A stretch of DNA of 43,548 nt from assembly GCA_913775525.1 (NCBI GenBank), contig CAJYLH010000003.1, forward strand, positions 1 through 43,548, in the 5' to 3' direction. The notes under the pieces are model-generated. The model did no database searches. It worked only from the letters and a program-made list of their open reading frames with translations, and had not been told where the DNA came from. Origin of the DNA: an uncultured Chryseobacterium sp. (GTDB lineage: Bacteria > Bacteroidota > Bacteroidia > Flavobacteriales > Weeksellaceae). Positions within the stretch are counted from its first letter, which is position 1, and every line of letters begins with the position of its first letter. Made by a program: the position numbers and the translations under genes. Positions 1 to 7,277 of this stretch are shown piece after piece.

Positions 1-125
1 ATAACATTCTTTTCTTCAAAATAAATATGAAGTTCAGCATCATGGGTTTGAGCTTTGAGAATATTAAAGTGTTCCACTAAAAATTCAGGAAGTAATAATT
101 TAAGTAGTTCGTGATCGCTTACCAT
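1..125 (-). CDS. ISAon1-family transposase N-terminal region protein, cut by the window edge
   Basis: Read on the minus strand from an ATG at 125, the frame stays open to the window edge and gives 41 residues: a start MVSDHELLKLLLPEFLVEHF, then a stretch ending HIYFEEKNV. The LLKLLLPEFLVEHF pattern and the following YFEEKN are characteristic of the small upstream protein of ISAon1-type elements, which are common in Flavobacteriia and are encoded as two reading frames. The remaining part and the catalytic protein are not in the window. A promoter-like TATCTTTG sits only four bases upstream of the ATG, so the transcript may be nearly leaderless. The family call is by recognition. Confidence 0.7.
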   Translation of the reverse strand, partial: MVSDHELLKLLLPEFLVEHFNILKAQTHDAELHIYFEEKNV

Positions 126-129
126 AACA

Positions 130-137
130 CAAAGATA
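130..137 (-). promoter_or_regulatory. -7 promoter element of the transposase gene
   Basis: TATCTTTG on the minus strand fits the Bacteroidota -7 consensus TAnnTTTG. It ends four bases before the transposase ATG at 125. Confidence 0.5.
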
Positions 138-252
138 CACCAACTAAAAATATCCCCCCAACTTTTGAGACTGATCCCTTTTTAAAGCAATATTATTCTT
201 GTATGAATCGGACTTATAAATATAATATTTGCAACTACTCTGATTACAAAAT

Positions 253-426
253 ATGTTATTCCGGATACTGCCTACACCAAAAAGAAGTAGACTTGATGAT
301 CACAAATTGAAAATAGAGGCTTTACTTAAAGATGATTCTACCAAAAAATTTATAGCAAAACAATACAACTCGACTCCAGCAAACCTTTATAACCAGATCA
401 AGAAAAATAAAATACAGCATAAGTAA
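253..426 (+). CDS. Small helix-turn-helix protein, unnamed
   Basis: An ATG at 253 opens a 57-residue frame ending at TAA 424-426. It is basic and lysine-rich. Residues 13-53 (from RLDDHKLKIEALL through KKFIAKQYNSTPANLYNQIK to KKNKI) look like a short helix-turn-helix of the resolvase/Hin or transposase type, where FIAKQYNSTPANLYNQIKK would be the turn and recognition helix. It lies between the IS terminus and the toxin operon in AT-rich DNA. It could be a regulator of the neighbouring locus, a leftover of a mobile element, or an unexpressed remnant. No strict promoter is seen; TAATATTTG at about 220-228 is close to consensus. Confidence 0.45.
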   Translation: MLFRILPTPKRSRLDDHKLKIEALLKDDSTKKFIAKQYNSTPANLYNQIKKNKIQHK

Positions 427-603
427 ATTCGTTTTATAAAGATTCTATTTTTAATGCAGTTTCTTTACTTTTCGGGAGCCAACCTCTTATTGCATACAAA
501 TTATGAGTACCCGTAATTTTTTATCCATTTTTTATTACTTTGAACCTAAGCACCGGGGACAGTAGTTTTTTTAGGTATTATTAATTAAAATTTAACGAAT
601 TAA

Positions 604-633
604 TTGTTTTTTTTAAAATTTATTATAAATTTG
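604..633 (+). promoter_or_regulatory. Promoter of the sdp-like operon
   Basis: TTG at 604-606, 19 bases, then TAAATTTG at 626-633 matches the Bacteroidota TTG-N19-TAnnTTTG arrangement exactly. Because the TTG at 604 is the -33 element, it is not a start codon; the operon's first gene begins at ATG 661. Confidence 0.7.
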
Positions 634-660
634 AAAGCTAACCTAATAATTAATAACATT

Positions 661-1416
661 ATGAAATCTCTAAGAAAAATCGCAAGCCACCCTGTCATAC
701 TAGGTGCATTACTTGCTTCGTTTTTAAACATGTCCTGTAGTCAAGGTGATACTCGTGACAATCAGAGTATTGAAATCAAAAATCAAAAAACCAGTATTAA
801 TTTTTCAAAAATATCATCGCTTAGTGATACTGATGTCTTCAAAGGAGTGATGTTTTTTGAAGGAGATATAGCTAATAGCCTAGCAGATTTCAAAGAGTTA
901 AACTTTAGAAACTTTATTACTGACAATACAAAAATTGCAGAGATTGAAGTATTTCAAAATAAGGTTGTTAATAATATTGAATCTTCAAATCCTGGCTATA
1001 TTGAGAATTTTAGAAAAAACATCTCTTCTGGTGATTATTACAAAGTTGAAGCTGCTATAAAAAGTGCTGCTGAACTTGTGAGAAAAGAAACAATAGCTTT
1101 AGCTCAAATTAATGATGCAACAGCAACAGATCTTACAAATGTTTATGCGACACAGATCAAAGGACAAAGTGACATCAGCAGCTCTACATCAGTCCCAGAG
1201 GTTGCTTCAAAAGCGAAAAAAGTCAAAATACAGGCTGGGGATACGGTTTGGTTCGATACTGACACTGTTGTTTGGGCAGTTGTAGCAGTAGCAGGAGCCG
1301 TAGTGGTGGTAGGTGCAATAGCTGTATTTTTATTTGCGCCAGAGACAGGAATGGATACTCCTTATTTACAAGAAAAATTTACTTCAGATGTAACAATACA
1401 GTTAGAGGGGATATAA
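661..1416 (+). CDS. sdpC: SdpC-family antimicrobial peptide precursor
   Basis: This 251-residue protein is the likely toxin precursor of an Sdp-type (sporulation-delaying-protein) system. In Bacillus subtilis, SdpC is secreted and processed by SdpA and SdpB into a membrane-active peptide. Here residues 1-26 form a signal peptide ending FLNMSC, a weak lipobox with Cys26. Residues 60-71, FKGVMFFEGDIA, match the conserved SdpC block. A very hydrophobic Ala/Val segment lies at about 202-226 near the C terminus, where the mature peptide would be expected. Cys26 is the only cysteine, so the disulfide of B. subtilis SDP cannot form. The start at 661 is chosen because a promoter ends at 633. sdpA follows after 9 bases. 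The family call rests on the block and the neighbours. Confidence 0.8.
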   Translation: MKSLRKIASHPVILGALLASFLNMSCSQGDTRDNQSIEIKNQKTSINFSKISSLSDTDVFKGVMFFEGDIANSLADFKELNFRNFITDNTKIAEIEVFQNKVVNNIESSNPGYIENFRKNISSGDYYKVEAAIKSAAELVRKETIALAQINDATATDLTNVYATQIKGQSDISSSTSVPEVASKAKKVKIQAGDTVWFDTDTVVWAVVAVAGAVVVVGAIAVFLFAPETGMDTPYLQEKFTSDVTIQLEGI

Positions 1417-1425
1417 GTATTTTAC

Positions 1426-1995
1426 ATGAAAAAAATAAGCATATACTCAATAATAGCTCTTTTTTCAGGGCTATTTGTTGTTTTATTCATATTCTTTAAA
1501 CTCCTCAGTGTTTATTTAGGAAACAACCCTCTTAACAATAGCCAGAGCATAAAAGCATCCTACGTTTCGTTTTTTCCGGAAGGTTGGGCTTTTTTTACTA
1601 AAACTTCAAAAGATCCAAAAATTCATATCTTTTCTGTAAAAGGAAATAAGATAAAATATCTTAATCTTAGAAATTTCTCCTCTGAATATTATTTTGGTAT
1701 ATCTAGGCACAATCGAGTATTAAATATTGAAATAGGAAATATTATACAACGTATTAAAGAGGATTCTGTTAAATCATTTACAATAACTGCAAAGTCTGAA
1801 TTAAATATTTTGGACAGGGTAAAGTCTGACACTTTACATTACTCAAATATCATAATAGACAATAAAAGTATTAAAAATTTTAATGGAAAATACTTAATTT
1901 CATTAGAAATTATTCCTCCTTGGTCTTTATTAAATCAAAGCCCAGAATACCCTTCCAAATTCGTAGTTTTCCCTATAAACCTTATCAGGAAATGA
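1426..1995 (+). CDS. sdpA: SdpA-family antimicrobial peptide system protein
   Basis: A 189-residue protein with one N-terminal membrane segment (about 5-27) and a soluble remainder. The stretch near 47-60, SFFPEGWAFFTKTSKDP, is the recognisable SdpA signature. In B. subtilis SdpA acts with SdpB, at the membrane, to turn SdpC into active toxin; its biochemical activity is not known. The gene sits 9 bases after the toxin precursor and its stop overlaps the sdpB start (ATGA at 1992-1995), so the two are probably translationally coupled. Codon use is strongly AT-biased like the rest of the operon. The gene order toxin-A-B differs from the A-B-toxin order of B. subtilis. Confidence 0.82.
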   Translation: MKKISIYSIIALFSGLFVVLFIFFKLLSVYLGNNPLNNSQSIKASYVSFFPEGWAFFTKTSKDPKIHIFSVKGNKIKYLNLRNFSSEYYFGISRHNRVLNIEIGNIIQRIKEDSVKSFTITAKSELNILDRVKSDTLHYSNIIIDNKSIKNFNGKYLISLEIIPPWSLLNQSPEYPSKFVVFPINLIRK

Positions 1996-2900
1996 AATCA
2001 TTAATTTTATTTTTGGAAAGAAAATCTATATTTAATGAGCGCTTAGCATTTGTCCGATCTATATTCGCCTTAGGTGCTTTATTAACTCTTTTATTCAACA
2101 ATGTTCCAGAATTAGCTGATTTTGAGTTATTAGCGAATAAACAGGATATGATATTCGTAAGAAATATACCACTCACTAATTTTAGTATTTTCTCTTTCTT
2201 AGGTTTGGAGGTGGGAAAATATGCCTCTATCCTGATCCTGTTATCCGTATTTACAGGCTTTATTCCTCAAGTAACAGGTCTATTACAAGCATGGGTACAT
2301 TATAGCATTTGTAATAGTTTCTTGATTGTGGAAGGTGGTGATCAGATAGCCTCAAACCTTACCATTCTGCTTGTTCTTATATGTTTATTTGACAACCGGT
2401 TAAATCAATGGAGGCCAGAAAGAAAAAGTGAAGGCAGAAAGCCTGTTAATGTTTTTTTTAATGTATATTACTTTTTGATTATACTTCAAGTTGCTATCAT
2501 ATATCTGCACTCGGGTATCGGAAAACTATACAATGAAGAGTGGAGAAATGGAACCTGTGCATATTATTGGTTTACTCACAACGTATTTGGAGCGCCGGTT
2601 TGGATACAGAAAATTTACAATATTTTTACATTAAGTAAGTTTGCCCCCCTGTTTACATGGTCTGTCATCATTTTAGAACTTTTACTTTTTGCATGTATAT
2701 TGGCTACAAATAGAAAGTTAAAGTATATCTTTTTAATTATTGGATTGATTTTTCACCTGAGCATTATTTTTACTCATGGTTTAGTCTCTTTTTTCTGCTC
2801 TATGGCTGCAGCATTGATACTCTATCTTGATGATAAAAATATCATATATCTGAAAATAAAAGAAATATTTATTAAAAACTATTATGGTAAGAAAGTATAA
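1992..2900 (+). CDS. sdpB: SdpB-family protein, HTTM-type membrane maturase
   Basis: A 302-residue multipass membrane protein. It has several hydrophobic helices and the conserved block YLHSGIGKLYNEEW (171-184) followed by NGTCAYYW, the hallmark of SdpB and of the HTTM domain shared with vitamin-K-dependent gamma-carboxylases. SdpB works with SdpA in maturing the SdpC toxin in B. subtilis. The start at 1992 overlaps the sdpA stop by four bases; an upstream in-frame TTG would place the start inside sdpA and is not favoured. The 3' end overlaps the next gene by 17 bases, which argues that the downstream protein is part of the same system. Confidence 0.85.
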   Translation: MKSLILFLERKSIFNERLAFVRSIFALGALLTLLFNNVPELADFELLANKQDMIFVRNIPLTNFSIFSFLGLEVGKYASILILLSVFTGFIPQVTGLLQAWVHYSICNSFLIVEGGDQIASNLTILLVLICLFDNRLNQWRPERKSEGRKPVNVFFNVYYFLIILQVAIIYLHSGIGKLYNEEWRNGTCAYYWFTHNVFGAPVWIQKIYNIFTLSKFAPLFTWSVIILELLLFACILATNRKLKYIFLIIGLIFHLSIIFTHGLVSFFCSMAAALILYLDDKNIIYLKIKEIFIKNYYGKKV

Positions 2901-3417
2901 AGCTAGAATGGGAGCAATGTCTATATTCCTAACAGTAATGCTAAATGTATTTATTATTAGTCTTTACTATTTTATTATTTTTAGAAAAGACTATGTTAAT
3001 ATTCCTTCAACAGTGACGAAATATTTTCTTTTATTGTTGTTTGCTATAATAGCTGTAGTTCCGTATATTTTGCATCCTAAAGAATATTTGATAAAGGATC
3101 ATTATATTCTTATAAAATCACCTGTTTTCACCATAAAAAAGATTAACATTTATGATTTGTTGGATATAAAAGAAACAAGTACACATGCATTCAATATGCA
3201 TATACGTATGTTTGCTTCTAAGGGATTCTGGGGGTACTTTGGAATATTTAATTCAAGACCATATGGCAGGTATTCAGTATATGCTTCCAATCTAACAGAT
3301 CTTGTATTTATTATTACAAAAACCAAGAACATTACTATTATTAGTCCAAAGCAAAGGCTTGATTTTATAATGGTCTGTCAGAAAATAAGATCTCAACAAT
3401 TGGAAAAATTTGATTAG
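2884..3417 (+). CDS. Membrane-anchored PH-domain protein, candidate Sdp immunity protein
   Basis: A 177-residue protein with two membrane helices (about 10-33 and 46-62) and a C-terminal part (about 65-172) that resembles a bacterial PH domain. Residues around 110-140, with FASKGFWGYFGIF, GRYSVYASNLTDLVFI and then IISPKQRLDF, match the pattern of that fold in Bacteroidota proteins. It starts 17 bases inside sdpB and ends the operon. In B. subtilis immunity is given by SdpI, a polytopic protein unrelated in appearance; none is seen here. Position and membrane topology make this the immunity candidate, but that is inference. It could instead assist maturation or export. Confidence 0.6.
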   Translation: MVRKYKARMGAMSIFLTVMLNVFIISLYYFIIFRKDYVNIPSTVTKYFLLLLFAIIAVVPYILHPKEYLIKDHYILIKSPVFTIKKINIYDLLDIKETSTHAFNMHIRMFASKGFWGYFGIFNSRPYGRYSVYASNLTDLVFIITKTKNITIISPKQRLDFIMVCQKIRSQQLEKFD

Positions 3418-3729
3418 GAATTACTTGTATAATTATCTTAAAATACTTTGGAAAAGCCAGGGAATAGTCATGCATCCTAATGCAGATTTTCTTTACCTTC
3501 TTTTTTCCTGTTTTACAAAAGGCCCCCGTCCCAATTAAATAATATCCCTTTGAGAACAGCCATAATTGAGAAATCTTCTTTGTAGTTTTAATTTCAAGTA
3601 TCCGAGAACCTATATTTTCAGTTGTTTCCCTTAAATTTTAAATCTTTGAAAACGAGAATTTAAGCTGCGAAACATCTGTTTTCGCCCATAAATACGGGAT
3701 AAAAATTTGCTTGATATTATTATTCGTTT
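3418..3729. other. AT-rich intergenic region with no recognised gene
   Basis: Between the PH-domain gene and the tRNA promoter I see no supported ORF. A short open stretch on the plus strand, ending at the TAA at about 3538, has no recognisable content. No clear hairpin terminator for the sdp-like operon was found. Confidence 0.5.
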
Positions 3730-3737
3730 TATATTTG
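3707..3737 (+). promoter_or_regulatory. Promoter of tRNA-Asn
   Basis: TATATTTG at 3730-3737 fits TAnnTTTG; TTG at 3707-3709 lies 20 bases upstream. The tRNA begins 20 bases after the -7 element. Confidence 0.65.
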
Positions 3738-3757
3738 CACTACTTAAATAAGGACAT

Positions 3758-3834
3758 TCCTCCTTAGCTCAGTCGGTTAGAGCATCTGACTGTTAATCAG
3801 AGGGTCGCTGGTTCGAGCCCAGCAGGAGGAGCCA
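3758..3834 (+). tRNA. tRNA-Asn (anticodon GTT)
   Basis: The acceptor strands TCCTCCT (3758-3764) and AGGAGGA (3824-3830) pair fully. A D-arm follows with AGCTCAGTCGGTTAGAGC. The anticodon stem TCTGA/TCAGA encloses the loop CTGTTAA with anticodon GTT at 3792-3794. The T-loop is GGTTCGAGCCC. The 3' CCA (3832-3834) is encoded. It has its own promoter and a strong terminator. Confidence 0.97.
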
Positions 3835-3836
3835 AA

Positions 3837-3867
3837 ATCCATCAGAAATTTCTGATGGATTTTTTTA
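3837..3867 (+). terminator. Terminator after tRNA-Asn
   Basis: A perfect 24-base palindrome, ATCCATCAGAAA followed by its complement (3837-3860), is followed directly by seven T. Confidence 0.9.
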
Positions 3868-3975
3868 TTGCCCTTTCCGGAAATCATATTGTGTAGCCCG
3901 TCAACTGCTTTCTACAAGATATCCGCCCATCAAAACAAAGTAAAAAATAAAGCATACACTTAATAAAGGTTTTAT

Positions 3976-3983
3976 TAAATTTG
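3976..3983 (+). promoter_or_regulatory. -7 element of the lipoprotein-apt unit
   Basis: TAAATTTG fits TAnnTTTG and lies 17 bases before the ATG at 4001. No clear -33 TTG is present. Confidence 0.55.
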
Positions 3984-4000
3984 CACCAAACCGATAAAAA

Positions 4001-5194
4001 ATGAAAAAGTTATCTTATCTGCTTATGTTCAGCTTATTGCTTTTTACAGCATGCAAGAAAGATCAGGTGGATGCTACCAATACCAAGACGCTGCAGTCGA
4101 GCATTAACGACATGACGTCCAGCCTTCCTACCATTAAACAGATCAAATTCAATGAGGCGCTGTATATCCTTAAGACATTCGGCGTGGAAGCAGACGGCGA
4201 TGTTGCCGAGCTGAAAGCGCTGGGCCAACTGATTAACGGGAAAAAAGTTCCTGAAATCCTGGCCATGGCGGATGAAGTTGCACAAAAAAACGGGATTGAA
4301 TGGGCCAGTAATGCCCCTCCTTCCTTAGGGGAAATGAACATCTTCGGCGATGAAAAAGCCAAAGAGAGCGATCCAAACGACGTCAGAGCCAATGCGCTCA
4401 GCATCATTACCAGACCTATAGGTGATGACGGCACGGGCGCCACTTCCCTGCAGATCATTCCGAGGCTGGTAGATAACGCCGGAAACCCTGTATCTTTCAC
4501 CGGAGCCGGTCTGGAAACTACCTTGGAAGTTTTCAGCAACGGTGTAAAGATTTCAACATCGAAAAACCTGATGCAGGACAATAATTTCAAAGGTTTCAAC
4601 CTGAGGTATTCGTCTATTCCTGCTGCAAAAGTGGTTGACAATAAAATAGACATTACGGTTTCTGTGAAGACCACTGCAAAAACATTCAAAATGTCTAAAA
4701 TCGGGTTGGACGTAAACCCATCCGCCCTGAAAGTGCCTGAAGCACCTAAACTGGATTCTACAGCAGTATTGCAGGATCCGTCAGCTGTTGATCCTAATAA
4801 TCCGGGAGCAACTCCGGGAACCGTTACAGATCCTGCCACCGGAACAACAACACCTGCCGCTCCGAAACAGCCTTCCGCAGACCCTAAAACTACCGTTAAT
4901 AAATTCCTGAACAATGTAAGTTCACAGAATCTGAAAGCTGCTTTCGACGCATCGAACAATCCGAGCTGGGGCAGCTATGAAACATTCTCCAACCCTAACT
5001 CCGGTTTTGGCTCTGTGAAGAATGTAAGCGTTAAGAATATTTCCACGAGCGGTGCGAATACCAACAGTGCCAGTGTTAACGCAACCTATGATGTAACCGA
5101 CAAAAACGGAAGGACTACTTCACTCAGAGCGACTTTCGGGCTTAAAAATGTTAACGGGGAATGGAAAATTTCCAGCTATAAAATCAATCCGTAA
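4001..5194 (+). CDS. Lipoprotein of unknown function with NTF2-like C terminus
   Basis: A 397-residue lipoprotein: residues 1-18 are a signal peptide with the lipobox LFTAC and Cys18. The middle is Ala/Lys/Asp-rich. A proline/threonine-rich linker (about 255-300) leads to a C-terminal domain of about 100 residues. That domain, from TTVNKFLNNVSSQNLKAAFD to NGEWKISSYKI, resembles DUF4878/NTF2-like lipoprotein domains. It probably sits in the outer or inner membrane facing the periplasm. Its stop overlaps the apt start by one base (TAATG at 5192-5196), so apt appears to depend on this gene's promoter. The N-terminal part resembles the DUF6694 type of lipoproteins, but I am not sure of that label. 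Confidence 0.75.
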   Translation: MKKLSYLLMFSLLLFTACKKDQVDATNTKTLQSSINDMTSSLPTIKQIKFNEALYILKTFGVEADGDVAELKALGQLINGKKVPEILAMADEVAQKNGIEWASNAPPSLGEMNIFGDEKAKESDPNDVRANALSIITRPIGDDGTGATSLQIIPRLVDNAGNPVSFTGAGLETTLEVFSNGVKISTSKNLMQDNNFKGFNLRYSSIPAAKVVDNKIDITVSVKTTAKTFKMSKIGLDVNPSALKVPEAPKLDSTAVLQDPSAVDPNNPGATPGTVTDPATGTTTPAAPKQPSADPKTTVNKFLNNVSSQNLKAAFDASNNPSWGSYETFSNPNSGFGSVKNVSVKNISTSGANTNSASVNATYDVTDKNGRTTSLRATFGLKNVNGEWKISSYKINP

Positions 5195-5730
5195 TGGCAT
5201 CACAGGAACTGATCAGAAAACTTGAAGAAACCATAGAGAATATTCCGGATTTCCCGATTCCAGGGATACAGTTTAAAGATATCTCCCCTGTTTTCCTGAA
5301 TCCTAAACTGTATGAAGAGGTGATCCGGGACCTGGTAGCTTTCAGCAAAGGAAAAGTGGATGCCGTATGCGGCATCGAAAGCCGCGGGTATCTTTTTGGA
5401 ATTGCCATTGCTGTGGCGCTGGACGTCCCGTTCATCCTGATCCGGAAAAAAGGAAAGCTTCCTCCACCCGTCGTTTCCGAAGAATACGACCTGGAATACG
5501 GGAGTGCAGCCATTGAAACCCGCGAGGGTCAGATTAAGCCGGGACAGAGGATCCTGATCCACGATGACCTTCTGGCCACGGGAGGAACTACAGAGGCTGC
5601 CGCCAAACTGGTGCAGAAACAGGGCGCCATACCGGCACAGTTCAGTTTCCTGATCGGGCTGAAAGATTTAAACGGTAAAGAGAAACTTGAAAAGTTCAAT
5701 GCTGATATTTACCATACGCTTGAATATTAA
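5194..5730 (+). CDS. apt: Adenine phosphoribosyltransferase
   Basis: A 178-residue purine salvage enzyme converting adenine and PRPP to AMP. It starts FPIPGIQFKDI (20-30), has the flexible-loop region around 85-105, and carries the PRPP-binding loop LIHDDLLATGGTTEAA (121-136). The length is normal for the family. The ATG at 5194 shares a base with the upstream stop, and no promoter is seen between them, so it is likely co-transcribed with the lipoprotein gene. Confidence 0.96.
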   Translation: MASQELIRKLEETIENIPDFPIPGIQFKDISPVFLNPKLYEEVIRDLVAFSKGKVDAVCGIESRGYLFGIAIAVALDVPFILIRKKGKLPPPVVSEEYDLEYGSAAIETREGQIKPGQRILIHDDLLATGGTTEAAAKLVQKQGAIPAQFSFLIGLKDLNGKEKLEKFNADIYHTLEY

Positions 5731-5824
5731 TACGTCAGCATAAGCAAAAAAGAATCAGGAAACCGCTGAGCAGGATAAAAAACAGACTGTGATGCAGTTT
5801 TATCAATAATACATACAAAGTATT

Positions 5825-5854
5825 TTGTAAATCATTCAGAAACAATTAAATTTG
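5825..5854 (+). promoter_or_regulatory. Promoter of the TPR-ribH unit
   Basis: TTG at 5825-5827, 19 bases, TAAATTTG at 5847-5854: a full Bacteroidota promoter. It lies 21 bases before the ATG at 5876. Confidence 0.7.
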
Positions 5855-5875
5855 CATTTCAATTTTTAAGAATTT

Positions 5876-6583
5876 ATGGCAAAACTTACAAAGAATGCTC
5901 AGCAGGAGCAAGAAGGTAAAGAAACAGTAGAGTTTTTTAAAGACCTTGATAAAGAAGCTTTGAACACTGAGAGGTTCCTGGAAAGGTATTCAAAACCGCT
6001 GAGTATTGTATTCACAGTTCTGGTATTGGGAGTTTTAGGATTTTTTGCCTACAAACAGTTTGTTATTGCCCCTAAAAATGCAGAAGCTGTTAAAAGTTTC
6101 CTTGCTGCCCAGAAATACCTTGCCGAAGGAAAAGATAAAGAGGCTTTAGGAGGTAAATCCGCAGCCAATCCCGGTTTCCTGGGAACTTATAATGAATATT
6201 CTTCAACGGATATCGGGAAACTTTCTGCTTACAATGCAGGGATCCTTAAATTTAAGGAAGGAAAGTTCCAGGAAGCATATGATCTTTTAGATAAGTTTTC
6301 TTCCGATAATAAGACGATGACCGCAATGAAGTACGGGGCTATGGCAGATGCCAAATCCGGACTTAATAAAAACGACGAAGCTTTGCAGTTATTGGACAAA
6401 GCAGCTTCCGCATCTGATGATCCTTATACCATTTACTATTTTACCAGAAAAGCAGGTATCGTAGCTTTAGGGCTGAAGAAAAACGCAGAAGCTAAAAAGT
6501 ATTTTTCTGCTATCGATGAAAAATACCAGGATTATGACAACGGAATGTCTGATTCTTATATTGAAATGACTAAATACTACTAA
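5876..6583 (+). CDS. Membrane-anchored tetratricopeptide repeat protein
   Basis: A 235-residue protein with an N-terminal cytoplasmic stretch, one membrane helix (about 43-62, PLSIVFTVLVLGVLGFFAY) and a helical repeat domain outside it, with TPR-like units such as KLSAYNAGILKFKEGKFQEAYDLL. The layout resembles the YfgM-type ancillary proteins of the translocon and BAM neighbourhood, which is a guess from architecture. It is followed 4 bases later by ribH and shares its promoter. Confidence 0.8.
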   Translation: MAKLTKNAQQEQEGKETVEFFKDLDKEALNTERFLERYSKPLSIVFTVLVLGVLGFFAYKQFVIAPKNAEAVKSFLAAQKYLAEGKDKEALGGKSAANPGFLGTYNEYSSTDIGKLSAYNAGILKFKEGKFQEAYDLLDKFSSDNKTMTAMKYGAMADAKSGLNKNDEALQLLDKAASASDDPYTIYYFTRKAGIVALGLKKNAEAKKYFSAIDEKYQDYDNGMSDSYIEMTKYY

Positions 6584-6587
6584 AATA

Positions 6588-7106
6588 ATGGCAACAGTTA
6601 ATCTTTCCGATTACAAGCCACTGAATATTACTAATGCCGATGAGTTTTCTATCGGCATTGTTTTTTCTGAGTGGAATGATTTTGTAACCTACAACCTTCG
6701 TGATGCCGCTTTGGAAATCCTTGAAAAAGAAGGGGTAAAGCGTGAAAATATCAGGCTCTTTGAAGTTCCGGGTGCTTTTGAGCTGAATTACGCAGCCATG
6801 CAGCTGTGCAAAGAGCGGAAGTACGATGCCGTCATCGCGATCGGATGCGTGATCCGCGGAGAAACGCCGCACTTCGATTATGTATGTTCAGCGGTTGCCC
6901 AGGGAATTAAGGACTGCAATATCCTGACGGATACCCCTACCATTTTCTGCCTGCTGACGGATGACAACAAAGAGCAGTCAATCGCCAGAAGCGGTGGGAA
7001 CCTTGGTAACAAAGGCGTGGAAGCAGCCGTGACCGCTTTAAGAATGATTGATTTTAAAAAGAACCTTTCAGATAAAAAAGGCAATATCGGTTTCGGGCAT
7101 TCTTAA
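6588..7106 (+). CDS. ribH: 6,7-dimethyl-8-ribityllumazine synthase
   Basis: A 172-residue riboflavin biosynthesis enzyme that condenses 5-amino-6-ribitylaminouracil with dihydroxybutanone phosphate. Visible motifs are the VPGAFELNYAA loop (60-70), the GCVIRGETPHFDYVC segment (86-100) with the catalytic His95, and the end-region GGNLGNKGVEAA. The length fits an icosahedral or pentameric lumazine synthase. It is the second gene of a two-gene unit and ends at a terminator. Other rib genes are not in the window. Confidence 0.97.
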   Translation: MATVNLSDYKPLNITNADEFSIGIVFSEWNDFVTYNLRDAALEILEKEGVKRENIRLFEVPGAFELNYAAMQLCKERKYDAVIAIGCVIRGETPHFDYVCSAVAQGIKDCNILTDTPTIFCLLTDDNKEQSIARSGGNLGNKGVEAAVTALRMIDFKKNLSDKKGNIGFGHS

Positions 7107-7130
7107 GAAACAGAACAAAAAAATATTTCA

Positions 7131-7154
7131 GGAGGCAATTGGCCTCCTTTTTTT
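7131..7154 (+). terminator. Terminator after ribH
   Basis: GGAGGC (7131-7136) pairs with GCCTCC (7142-7147), followed by seven T. Confidence 0.85.
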
Positions 7155-7249
7155 GTTACCATATCCTGAAATACAAGTGCTGTTTAAAGACAATTCTTAA
7201 AAAAATTTTAAATTATTTAATAATGTATTTAAAAATTGTTCACATCATT

Positions 7250-7257
7250 TATCTTTG
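7250..7257 (+). promoter_or_regulatory. -7 element of the sulfatase-family gene
   Basis: TATCTTTG fits TAnnTTTG and lies 20 bases before the ATG at 7278. Confidence 0.6.
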
Positions 7258-7277
7258 CAGTTCAATACAGATGCTCC

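Larger units (their letters stand above)
1..180 (-). mobile_element. Terminus of an ISAon1-type insertion sequence
   Basis: The minus strand here holds the start of a transposase gene, a promoter, and then a short non-coding lead-in that ends near a GATCAGTCTCAAAAG motif (minus strand, about 163-177) typical of IS termini in these genomes. The outer boundary near 175-180 is inferred from that motif, not from a target duplication, and the rest of the element lies outside the window. Confidence 0.55.

Noticed and set aside
604-660. A longer toxin precursor starting with TTG at 604
   Set aside because: TTG 604-606 is the -33 element of a matching promoter whose -7 element ends at 633, so it is not transcribed. 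ATG 661 begins the signal peptide.
1272-1499. A 75-residue plus-strand frame across the sdpC-sdpA junction
   Set aside because: It overlaps both genes in another frame and has a Cys/Ser-rich random look.
3150-3332. A 60-residue minus-strand frame within the PH-domain gene
   Set aside because: It is antisense to a gene with a coherent membrane and PH pattern; no promoter or family.
3758-3834. tRNA-Asn as the integration site of the Sdp-type island
   Set aside because: Integration usually uses the 3' end of the tRNA, but the island lies on the 5' side, and no direct repeat of the tRNA end was seen to the left.
4063-4959. A 298-residue open frame on the minus strand inside the lipoprotein gene
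   Set aside because: It is antisense to a gene with a clear lipobox and domain, lacks motifs, and has the composition of a mirror frame.
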